A stretch of 21,088 nucleotides of DNA from JACCYQ01 sp036675565 (lineage in GTDB: Bacteria > Bacteroidota > Bacteroidia > Chitinophagales > Chitinophagaceae): assembly GCA_036675565.1 (NCBI GenBank), contig JAKFER010000203.1, positions 1-21,088 on the forward strand, in the 5' to 3' direction. Numbering within the stretch: position 1 is the first letter of the stretch; each line of letters begins with the position of its first letter. Shown in pieces: positions 1 to 6,629 of this stretch. The notes under the pieces are model-generated. The model was given only the letters and a program-made list of their open reading frames with translations, was not told where the DNA came from and ran no database searches. Made by a program: the position numbers and the translations under genes.

Positions 1-2580
1 GGTTCAGGTTCCATTGGAGGTCTCGCTTCTGGTTCTGCTTTCAGTATTAATGTTTCCGGACCACCAACATTACCCAGTGCAGACTACCAGGGCAGCCGCA
101 TGAATGAAGTGTTTAAGCAAACAACTTTATCTGCTGCTAACATATTGAATGATCCTTGGGAAATTACTTATGGACCGGATAATAACTTATGGATTACAGA
201 AGCAAAAGGCTATAAGGTTTACAAAATGGATCCAAATACTGGAGTAAAATCTATTGTTTTGGATATTTCAGCTACAGGATCTGGATATCTTACCTCCGCT
301 GAGCATACTGAATTCAACCGCGGATCAAGTTTTGGAACTAAATGGCCACAAGGGGGATTTGCCGGACTGGCTTTACATCCACAATTTAATGCGGGGAAAA
401 AATTTGTTTATGTTTCATATGTGCACACCTATGTTGGCGGAGTAATATTTATTAATCGGATTGTAAGGTTCACTTATAATGAAGCCACAAACACACTTCA
501 AAACCCGGTTTCCGTATGTGATACATTACCAGGCAGCACGGATCATAATTCACAACGGATGATCATTGCCCCCGTTGATGGAGTCGATTATCTTTTTTAT
601 GCATCAGGAGATATGGGTGCAGGGCAATTTGATAATGTAAGCCGACCTATTCGTTCACAAATCACCGGATCTTACGAGGGAAAAATTTTAAGATTCAACC
701 TGGAACCTGATGGTGATGCGGGCACATTGGATCAATGGATTCCAAATGATAATCCATTTAATGGAGCCAATCAAAGCGCAGTATGGAGCACAGGCATGCG
801 AAATAACCAGGGCTTTGCATATGCCGAAGTTGATGGAATAGGCCGTTTATATGGAAGTAGTCATGGTCCTTTCAGCGATGATGAAATTAATATCATTGAA
901 AAGGGAAAGAATTACGGTCACCCATTAGTGATAGGTTATGCTGCAGATCTTAACTATAACAATGCAAGTGCTGGAAGCAAAACAGGCACCTTGCCTTATA
1001 TAACATCTGAAACCACAAACGCAACAACAATTGGAGCCAGCTATAAAGATCCCTTGTTTTCCGGGTATGCTCCCTCAAATACTACTGTAATTAATATATG
1101 GAATAACCAAAGTAATAACGGGGCATGGCCTTCCGAAGCATGGTCAGGTATGGATATTTATACAGATAGAACTATCCCGGGATGGAAGAATTCACTGGTT
1201 GTTGCTTCTTTAAAATGGGGTAGGGTATTGAGATTTAAATTAGGATCTTCCGGATCTGCTATATTACCTATAGCAGGTAGTGATACTCTAAGTTATTTTG
1301 GTGGAACTAACAGGTTCAGAGATATGGCATTTGCACCAGGCGGAAAAGATTTATTCGTAATTATGGATAAATCTTCTACTACATCAGGTCCTAGTGCATT
1401 GAATCCAGTTGTCCCAGCATGCGGAGGTTGCGTATTGAAATATACTTTCCTCGGTTATAATTCTGATGGTAATGGAAAAAGTAGGATCCCAACATCAATT
1501 AATGTGACTGAAGGAACAGATAATACCTGTGCAGAGGGAACCACTATTACTATTGATGATACAAATAATAATCTATGGGTTCCTATTACAGGTCCTGACG
1601 GTAATATCATGGCTGAAATAAAAGCCTATGGAAATAACCTTGGAACAGTAACATCAACTTTTTATACCAATGCAGGATCTATCCGTGAGGATAATAATAA
1701 AAATGTTTATCTCGATAGAAACCTGACTATAAATCCCCAGCATCAGCCTACATCCCCGGTTAATATCAGGCTTTATCTTACTGCAGGCGAGTTAGCTAAT
1801 TTGCAGTCTGCCACAAATTCCCAGGGGGCAGCCAGTGGCGTAACAGGAATCAGTGACTTGAGTATTTTTAAAAATGAAGATGCCTGCGGACCGGCCTTAA
1901 ATAATGGAGCAACAAAGGTAGTTCCAGTATTTGCTGAAGCACATGGAAGCAATGGTTATGTATTACAGGCTACCATTAATTCATTTTCATCATTTTATTT
2001 TGCCAGTGATGATTACAGTGTGTTACCACTCCAATTAATAACTTTTAAAGGAGAATGGAAAAACAATGCTTCATTATTGCAATGGGAAACTGTTAACGAA
2101 AACAATACTGCTGAATTTATTATTGAACGAAGCCTTGATGGCTCAAATTTCAGCCAGATTGGTTCTGTTAACGCTAATGGAAATACAACCACAAAAATTA
2201 ATTATTCATTCATTGATAATAATGCAGCCAGTCAACCTGCTGCTGTAATTTTCTATCGATTGAAATTGGTTGACGAGGATGGCCGTTTTACTTATAGTAA
2301 ATCAATCAGTATTAATCTGAAAAATATCCTTGACATTGTATTATTCCCGAACCCTGTAAAAGATAAATTAAACATCCGGATCAATAACAGGGAACTGCAG
2401 TCAATTACTTTAGAAGTTACCGATTTGCAGGGTAGAAAAATGTATTCTGAACGCAGGATCATTAACCCGAATGAGTCTTCGGAAATCAATGTAAAATCCT
2501 GGAAATCTCAATTCTATATTTTAAAGGTTTTAAATGATAAAAAAGAAGTTGTTTCTGTGATGAAATTTGGAAAGTTGTAA
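1..2580 (+). CDS. Secreted PQQ-type glucose/sorbosone dehydrogenase with T9SS sorting domain (5' partial)
   Basis: The frame is open from base 1, so the ATG at 100 is probably internal and the true start lies outside the window; 859 residues are visible. Residues about 45-485 (counted from base 1) resemble soluble PQQ glucose dehydrogenase, a six-bladed propeller that oxidises sugars or aldehydes. DHNSQR holds H182, matching the catalytic His; GMRNNQG holds R267 and N268; HGPFSDDEIN (288-297) matches the Ca/PQQ-binding loop. An ACGGC motif closes the propeller region. About 190 residues without a recognised domain follow, then an Fn3-like segment with the common LLQWET and YRLKLVDEDG patterns, then a type A C-terminal sorting domain from about residue 780 (LFPNPVKDKLNI to the end). 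I infer export by the T9SS and cell-surface anchoring or release. The substrate cannot be told from sequence. The N-terminal Gly/Ser-rich stretch (1-30) looks like the end of another domain. Confidence 0.88.
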   Translation, partial: GSGSIGGLASGSAFSINVSGPPTLPSADYQGSRMNEVFKQTTLSAANILNDPWEITYGPDNNLWITEAKGYKVYKMDPNTGVKSIVLDISATGSGYLTSAEHTEFNRGSSFGTKWPQGGFAGLALHPQFNAGKKFVYVSYVHTYVGGVIFINRIVRFTYNEATNTLQNPVSVCDTLPGSTDHNSQRMIIAPVDGVDYLFYASGDMGAGQFDNVSRPIRSQITGSYEGKILRFNLEPDGDAGTLDQWIPNDNPFNGANQSAVWSTGMRNNQGFAYAEVDGIGRLYGSSHGPFSDDEINIIEKGKNYGHPLVIGYAADLNYNNASAGSKTGTLPYITSETTNATTIGASYKDPLFSGYAPSNTTVINIWNNQSNNGAWPSEAWSGMDIYTDRTIPGWKNSLVVASLKWGRVLRFKLGSSGSAILPIAGSDTLSYFGGTNRFRDMAFAPGGKDLFVIMDKSSTTSGPSALNPVVPACGGCVLKYTFLGYNSDGNGKSRIPTSINVTEGTDNTCAEGTTITIDDTNNNLWVPITGPDGNIMAEIKAYGNNLGTVTSTFYTNAGSIREDNNKNVYLDRNLTINPQHQPTSPVNIRLYLTAGELANLQSATNSQGAASGVTGISDLSIFKNEDACGPALNNGATKVVPVFAEAHGSNGYVLQATINSFSSFYFASDDYSVLPLQLITFKGEWKNNASLLQWETVNENNTAEFIIERSLDGSNFSQIGSVNANGNTTTKINYSFIDNNAASQPAAVIFYRLKLVDEDGRFTYSKSISINLKNILDIVLFPNPVKDKLNIRINNRELQSITLEVTDLQGRKMYSERRIINPNESSEINVKSWKSQFYILKVLNDKKEVVSVMKFGKL

Positions 2581-2606
2581 AATCAAAAATTATTTAAGCT
2601 AAAAAT

Positions 2607-2640
2607 AAATACCTATCTCCCAGAGATAGGTATTTTTGCT
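2607..2640 (+). terminator. Intrinsic terminator after the sugar dehydrogenase gene
   Basis: A 13-bp perfect stem (2607-2619 with 2623-2635) closes a 3-nt loop, and its 3' arm runs into a T-rich tail. It lies 27 nt after the dehydrogenase stop and ends 2-3 nt before the rsmA start codon. That leaves no room for a separate rsmA promoter downstream of it. Confidence 0.85.
2631..2638 (+). promoter_or_regulatory. Candidate -7 element (TAnnTTTG) for rsmA
   Basis: TATTTTTG matches the Bacteroidota -7 consensus TAnnTTTG exactly. It sits in the right arm and tail of the terminator. The predicted transcript start falls at about 2643, on the rsmA ATG itself. No TTTG -33 element is seen 19-21 nt upstream. 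A T-tract can match this consensus by chance, so the call is weak. Confidence 0.35.
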
Positions 2641-2642
2641 TC

Positions 2643-3395
2643 ATGTACACCCTCAAAAAATCATTAGGACAGCATTTTCTAAAAGATGAACAGGTTTGTA
2701 TGCAGATCATTGAGGTGTTGCAAAAAAATATTTTTCAGCAATTACTGGAAGTAGGTCCGGGTGGCGGAGCGTTAACCAAATATTTATTACAAATAAAAGA
2801 TATTGATTTTAAGGCGGTAGAACTGGATGATGAAAAAATTATTTATCTCGAAAAAACATATCCCGCCATTAAAGGAAAGATCATTCACCAGAGTTTTCTC
2901 GATATGGAAAAACCATTTAACGGTTCTTTTACTATCGTGGGCAACTTTCCTTACAACATTTCTACCCAAATTTTGTTCAAGACTCTGGAATGGCGACCCG
3001 ATGTAGAATGTGTAATCGGAATGTTTCAAAAAGAAGTTGCGCAAAGGGTAGTGGCAAAGGAAGGAAGTAAAGTGTATGGTGTCAGCTCCGTGTTGATCCA
3101 GGCATTCTTTGAAACGGAATATCTTTTTGAAGTGGATGAAAATTGTTTTACGCCGCCACCCAAAGTAAAAAGTGCGGTTATCAAACTTTGGCCCAAAAAA
3201 CAACCTGTGGATATGCGTTCAGAAAAACATTTATTTATGCTGGTAAAAGCGGCATTTAACCAGCGCAGAAAAACATTACGCAACGCGGTTAAGCATTTAT
3301 TTGAACCCGCGTTATTAACTGATGATTTATTTAATAAAAGAGCCGAACAGTTAAGTGTAACCGAATTTGGTAAACTAACCTTCAGCATGCGTTGA
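2643..3395 (+). CDS. rsmA: 16S rRNA (adenine1518/1519-N6)-dimethyltransferase RsmA (KsgA)
   Basis: RsmA dimethylates two adjacent adenines in the 3'-terminal loop of 16S rRNA, using S-adenosylmethionine, late in 30S assembly. The 250-residue length is normal for the family. It begins with the family signature SLGQHFL (7-13). The SAM-binding motif I is EVGPGGG (36-42), the catalytic motif IV is NFPY (101-104; NLPY in E. coli), and FTPPPKVKSAV and FNQRRKTLRN follow in the C-terminal part. The start is fixed by the conserved N-terminus. The next gene begins 12 nt after the stop with no terminator between, so the two are probably cotranscribed. No Shine-Dalgarno is present; the nearest upstream structure is a terminator hairpin. 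Confidence 0.96.
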   Translation: MYTLKKSLGQHFLKDEQVCMQIIEVLQKNIFQQLLEVGPGGGALTKYLLQIKDIDFKAVELDDEKIIYLEKTYPAIKGKIIHQSFLDMEKPFNGSFTIVGNFPYNISTQILFKTLEWRPDVECVIGMFQKEVAQRVVAKEGSKVYGVSSVLIQAFFETEYLFEVDENCFTPPPKVKSAVIKLWPKKQPVDMRSEKHLFMLVKAAFNQRRKTLRNAVKHLFEPALLTDDLFNKRAEQLSVTEFGKLTFSMR

Positions 3396-3407
3396 TAAAT
3401 AATAAAA

Positions 3408-4334
3408 ATGCAAAAGATCATTATAGCTACACCGGCTCACGAATATGTTTATAACCGTTTACATCAATTGGGTTATGAAGTATTAAATGAACCAGCTATC
3501 ACCTATTCACAGCTCGAAAAGGAAATTGCCAATGCCACGGGCCTGATTGTTTCTACCAGGGTAAAAGTAGATCAACCTTTATTGGAAAAAGCCAACGAAT
3601 TAAAATGGGTGGGCAGGTTAGGCAGCGGGCTTGAATTGATTGATGTGGATTTTGCCAAAACAAAAAATATTGAGGTGGTCAGCAGCCCCGAGGGCAACCG
3701 GGATGCCGTGGGTGAACATGCCTTAGCATTATTACTGGCTCTTTTAAATAATATTGTAACCAGTCATAATGAAGTAAAGCAGGGGATTTGGAAAAGAGAT
3801 GAAAACCGTGGTTTTGAATTAAATGGAAAAACAGTTGGCATCATCGGTTATGGAAATGCAGGCAAAGCATTCGCACAAAAGTTAAAGGGATTTGATGTTA
3901 CCATTCTGGCAAATGATAAATATAAATTTGATTTTGCACAGGGTCATATACATGAAGCATCTTTGGAGCAGGTACTCCGTTACAGCGATGTAATCAGCAT
4001 GCATGTTCCGCTGACGGATGAAACTTTTCACATGGCCAATGAAGATTTTTTTAATAAGGCAGAAAAAAGCCCATGGTTTATTAATACCTGCCGGGGTCCC
4101 GTTCATGATACGGATGCACTCATCAATGCTATAAAAGACAGCAAAATTGCTGGTGCCGGGCTTGATGTTTTGGAAAATGAATCGCTTTCATCTTACTCAG
4201 AAAGAGAAAAGGAGCAGCTTGCCTGGCTGCATAAACACCCGCAGGTAATTGTTACACCTCATATTGCTGGCTATAGTTTTGAAGCTACTTTTAAAATGGC
4301 TAAGATTTTATTGCAAAAGCTTGGACTTTCATGA
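3408..4334 (+). CDS. D-isomer-specific 2-hydroxyacid dehydrogenase (phosphoglycerate dehydrogenase-like)
   Basis: This 308-residue protein is a cytoplasmic NAD-dependent oxidoreductase of the D-2-hydroxyacid dehydrogenase family. The Rossmann motif GYGNAG begins at residue 147. The family triad is visible: R229 in NTCRG, a Glu in LENES (E258, or E256), and H285 in TPHIAG. It has only the catalytic and nucleotide-binding domains and lacks the C-terminal ACT domain of long SerA enzymes. Phosphoglycerate dehydrogenase (serine synthesis) is possible, but glyoxylate/hydroxypyruvate-type or erythronate-type activities are not excluded, so no symbol is given. It lies 12 nt behind rsmA, probably in the same transcript, a pairing that does not reveal its substrate. 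Confidence 0.85.
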   Translation: MQKIIIATPAHEYVYNRLHQLGYEVLNEPAITYSQLEKEIANATGLIVSTRVKVDQPLLEKANELKWVGRLGSGLELIDVDFAKTKNIEVVSSPEGNRDAVGEHALALLLALLNNIVTSHNEVKQGIWKRDENRGFELNGKTVGIIGYGNAGKAFAQKLKGFDVTILANDKYKFDFAQGHIHEASLEQVLRYSDVISMHVPLTDETFHMANEDFFNKAEKSPWFINTCRGPVHDTDALINAIKDSKIAGAGLDVLENESLSSYSEREKEQLAWLHKHPQVIVTPHIAGYSFEATFKMAKILLQKLGLS

Positions 4335-4360
4335 TTCAGCTTAAAATTCAGCCCCAAATT

Positions 4361-4375
4361 CCCGGACATGCCGGG
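4361..4375. repeat. Short GC-rich dyad between the dehydrogenase gene and the greA leader
   Basis: A 5-bp CCCGG/CCGGG inverted repeat encloses a 5-nt spacer, 26 nt after the dehydrogenase stop and just upstream of the greA -7 element. No T-tract follows, so it is not a clear terminator. It could be a weak transcript-end hairpin or an operator-like site. Confidence 0.3.
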
Positions 4376-4393
4376 TAACTAAAATAATTGGAT

Positions 4394-4401
4394 TATATTT
4401 G
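4394..4401 (+). promoter_or_regulatory. greA: Candidate -7 element (TAnnTTTG) for greA
   Basis: TATATTTG is an exact TAnnTTTG match. The predicted transcript start, about 4406, is just before the first base of the leader hairpin at 4408. No other match lies between here and greA at 4500. I see no TTTG at -33. Confidence 0.5.
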
Positions 4402-4407
4402 TACACC

Positions 4408-4449
4408 TACAACGCTTCGGGTAAGATCTGAGGCGTTGTATTTTTTTTC
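4408..4449 (+). terminator. Intrinsic terminator in the greA leader (possible attenuator)
   Basis: An 11-bp stem (4408-4418 with 4430-4440, one G-U pair) is followed at once by eight T residues. It is a strong Rho-independent terminator. It lies 74 nt after the dehydrogenase stop, but only a few nt after the inferred greA transcript start. It may therefore end upstream transcripts, attenuate greA, or both. Confidence 0.85.
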
Positions 4450-4488
4450 TAATTACACGCCGGTCTGAAAAGCCGGATTTCTAAAAAA

Positions 4489-4496
4489 AGGAGGAG
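4489..4496 (+). promoter_or_regulatory. greA: Consensus Shine-Dalgarno of greA
   Basis: AGGAGGAG lies 3-10 nt before the greA ATG. It is the only full consensus ribosome binding site ahead of any gene in the window; nearly all others have AT-rich leaders with no SD. Confidence 0.85.
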
Positions 4497-4499
4497 TTT

Positions 4500-4973
4500 A
4501 TGAACGGTATTCAGTACCTGACACAGGAAAAACTTGACCAGTTGAAGCAGGAGCTTCAGCATATGAAAGGCGTTGAACGCCCTGCTGCCTCCAGAGCGAT
4601 TGCGGAAGCCAGGGAAAAAGGCGACCTGAAAGAAAATGCCGAATATGATGCAGCCAAAGAAGGCCAGGGTTTACTTGAAGCTAAAATTGCTCACCTGGAA
4701 AGTGTTGTGGCCATGGCCAGGGTGTTGGATGAAAATAATATTGACACCAGCAAGGTTTCCATTTTAACCAAAGTGACTTTAACCAATCTCAAAACAAAGA
4801 AAAAAGTCACTTACCAGTTGGTGAGCGAAAACGAGGCTGATCTCAAAGCGGGAAAAATTTCAATTAGTTCACCCATCGGGCAAGGTATACTAGGTTTAGC
4901 TGTTGGTGAAATTGCAGAGGTATCAGCACCTGCAGGTTTGATAAAATTCAAGATAGAAGATATCAGCATATAA
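4500..4973 (+). CDS. greA: Transcript cleavage/elongation factor GreA
   Basis: GreA binds the secondary channel of RNA polymerase and stimulates cleavage of backtracked RNA. The protein has the usual length of 157 residues. An N-terminal antiparallel coiled coil (about 1-75) carries the tip motif GDLKENAEY; D42 and E45 are the acidic residues that position the catalytic metal. A C-terminal FKBP-like domain ends the protein, with SISSPIGQGILG near its end. It has its own terminator and an elaborate leader (-7 element, terminator hairpin, strong Shine-Dalgarno), so it appears to be a single-gene unit with post-initiation control. It could be named GreB only with difficulty, since the tip and length fit GreA. 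Confidence 0.96.
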   Translation: MNGIQYLTQEKLDQLKQELQHMKGVERPAASRAIAEAREKGDLKENAEYDAAKEGQGLLEAKIAHLESVVAMARVLDENNIDTSKVSILTKVTLTNLKTKKKVTYQLVSENEADLKAGKISISSPIGQGILGLAVGEIAEVSAPAGLIKFKIEDISI

Positions 4974-4991
4974 TTGTTGTCATTATGTATG

Positions 4992-5027
4992 AATAAAAGC
5001 GCTGCATTTGCAGTGCTTTTATTTTTG
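4992..5027 (+). terminator. Intrinsic terminator after greA
   Basis: A 14-bp stem (4992-5005 with 5010-5023, one G-U pair) closes a tetraloop and is followed by a T-rich tail. It starts 18 nt after the greA stop and separates greA from the HIT gene. Confidence 0.88.
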
Positions 5028-5106
5028 AAGAAAGGCCTAACTTGATGACCTGATGTTACGGCGGTTAAAATATTTTGTATATAACCGGCTTTTAAAATTC
5101 AAAGGC

Positions 5107-5502
5107 ATGACAATCTTTTCTAAAATTATTGCAGGAGAAATCCCGGGTTATAAGATTGCGGAGAATGATAAATTCTCTGCATTTCTTGATGCATTCCCAT
5201 TACGGGAAGGTCATACGCTGGTAGTTCCAAAACTGGAGGTTGATAATATGTTTGATCTGCCTGAAGACTATCTGGCTGAATTGCTGGTTTTTGCTCAGCC
5301 CATCGCAAAGGCCATTGAAAAAGCATTTGATTGTAACCGTTGTGGGATCAGCGTTGTAGGACTTGAAGTTCCTCACGCTCATGTGCACCTGATACCTGTT
5401 AATTCAGCCAATGATTTAAATTTTAATCAATCCAAAATGAAAGTTTCTCCGGATGATCTTAAAAAAACACAAGCAAAGATCCTGGTCCAACTTGCAAAAT
5501 GA
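5107..5502 (+). CDS. HIT family nucleotide-binding hydrolase
   Basis: This 131-residue cytoplasmic protein belongs to the histidine triad superfamily (Hint/PKCI-like branch), enzymes that hydrolyse nucleoside phosphoramidates or related nucleotidyl bonds. It opens with the family pattern IFSKIIAGEIPGYKIAE. The active site HAHVH (residues 90-94) is followed by LIPV. The start at 5107 is preferred over an upstream ATG at 5053 because family members begin at this motif and the extra 18 residues are basic and unconserved in appearance. A near-match to the -7 element (TATTTTG, one base short) at 5071-5077 would also put the transcript start after 5053. The next gene begins 4 nt after the stop, so the two are almost certainly cotranscribed. 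Confidence 0.92.
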   Translation: MTIFSKIIAGEIPGYKIAENDKFSAFLDAFPLREGHTLVVPKLEVDNMFDLPEDYLAELLVFAQPIAKAIEKAFDCNRCGISVVGLEVPHAHVHLIPVNSANDLNFNQSKMKVSPDDLKKTQAKILVQLAK

Positions 5503-5506
5503 TATA

Positions 5507-6046
5507 ATGCAAAAAACATTTTTTTCAATAGCCTTTATATTTTTTTTTGGCATCCATAGCAAGGCGCAAATAAAAGACACGGATACATTCATACAGGAAT
5601 TATTCAATTCTTTTCAAACCATGGATGAAAAAAGATTTATTGATCTTTATCCTGATGCAATCCAGCTAAAATCTATTTTATTCGATTTGATGCAAAGGCA
5701 AACAGGGAACGATACGGCTGCACTGCAATTAGGAAAGAATATGTTGAATGAGATTACGGATAGCTCCCTTTATTTGGATTATGCCAAAGAATTCCGGAGA
5801 GCAATGGATTCAGCGAAAGTTGCCGGCGTAAACTGGGCTGATGCAAAATTTATGTTTTCGCAGGCTGACACTTCTGTTGCTGAAGATATTGAGGGTAAAA
5901 TGCTACGGGGAATGATCTATTTCACCAGTAATAAAAAAGATTATTTTATTTCTTTTTACGAAGTTTTGTGGCCCAGGGTTTTGGAGGGTTGGGTCGGCGC
6001 CAGCATTCGTAATATAGGAGAAATGAAACACCCGGAAGATGAATAA
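5507..6046 (+). CDS. Unknown secreted protein, 179 residues
   Basis: I do not recognise the family. The N-terminus is a clear Sec signal peptide: MQK, a phenylalanine- and isoleucine-rich core, then HSKAQ as a likely cleavage site after about residue 20. The mature part looks largely helical and is rich in charged residues and Met (FIQELF, KRFIDLYPD, LFDLMQRQ). Its second half contains aromatic beta-like stretches (GKMLRGMIYF, KDYFISFYEVLWP). No catalytic motif, lipobox or sorting domain is seen. The ATG at 5507 is chosen because it gives the signal peptide; the frame is open upstream to 5453 within the HIT gene. It follows the HIT gene by 4 nt. Its stop is only 3 nt from the convergent ruvC stop. 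Confidence 0.75.
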   Translation: MQKTFFSIAFIFFFGIHSKAQIKDTDTFIQELFNSFQTMDEKRFIDLYPDAIQLKSILFDLMQRQTGNDTAALQLGKNMLNEITDSSLYLDYAKEFRRAMDSAKVAGVNWADAKFMFSQADTSVAEDIEGKMLRGMIYFTSNKKDYFISFYEVLWPRVLEGWVGASIRNIGEMKHPEDE

Positions 6047-6049
6047 AAT

Positions 6050-6610
6050 CTATCGGATTCTTCCCGGGTTCTTCTTTACAAAATCTTCCCAGCCTTTCAT
6101 GCTTTTCCCACTATTGGTAACCGGTACTTTCGATTGAAAATGGTGACATACTGCTACGGCCAATGCATCGGTAGCATCGTAAGAAGAAGGATTTTCCATC
6201 AGCTTAATGATTTGCTGTAACATACGCCACACCTGCTCTTTGTCGGCATTTCCATTGCCCGTAATGGATTGTTTTATTTTCTTAGGTGAGTATTCGGTAA
6301 CCGGTATTCCGGTAGTTAATGCAGCCGCAATGGCAACACCCTGGGCTCTGCCCAATTTCAACATACTTTGTACATTCTTGCCAAAAAAAGGTGCTTCAAT
6401 AGCCAATTCATCCGGGCAAAAAATAGTAACGAGGGAAGCTACTTTATCATGGATCAATCGTAATCTTTCATAATTATTTTGCTTGCCTGAAAGCTTTAGT
6501 ACATTCATTTCTTTCAACAAAATGGTGGTACCACTTATTTCAATAATACCATAACCCATAAACAATGTTCCGGGGTCAATTCCTAATATAATTTTAGAGG
6601 GCTTTTGCAA
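6050..6610 (-). CDS. ruvC: Crossover junction endodeoxyribonuclease RuvC, TTG start
   Basis: RuvC resolves Holliday junctions together with the RuvAB branch-migration motor. The four acidic catalytic residues are visible: D12 in LGIDPG, E72 in LAIEAPFF, and D145 and D148 in SYDATDALA. The product is 186 residues, against 173 in E. coli. No ATG or GTG is in frame: an in-frame stop lies just upstream of 6664 and the only candidates are TTG codons at 6664, 6652, 6643 and 6610. I choose 6610 because RuvC proteins begin a few residues before this glycine-aspartate motif and because the candidate -7 element at 6641-6648 places the transcript start below the other three. The gene is convergent with the secreted-protein gene and divergent from the flippase-like gene. 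Confidence 0.94.
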   Translation of the reverse strand: MQKPSKIILGIDPGTLFMGYGIIEISGTTILLKEMNVLKLSGKQNNYERLRLIHDKVASLVTIFCPDELAIEAPFFGKNVQSMLKLGRAQGVAIAAALTTGIPVTEYSPKKIKQSITGNGNADKEQVWRMLQQIIKLMENPSSYDATDALAVAVCHHFQSKVPVTNSGKSMKGWEDFVKKNPGRIR

Positions 6611-6629
6611 ACACTTATTTTTACCGCCA

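Noticed and set aside
2787..3421. Two open frames of 131-138 codons antisense to rsmA
   Set aside because: They are shadows of a strongly conserved gene and have no start signals.
5053..5106. Upstream ATG extension of the HIT gene
   Set aside because: It adds 18 basic residues before the conserved family start and lies upstream of the only near -7 match.
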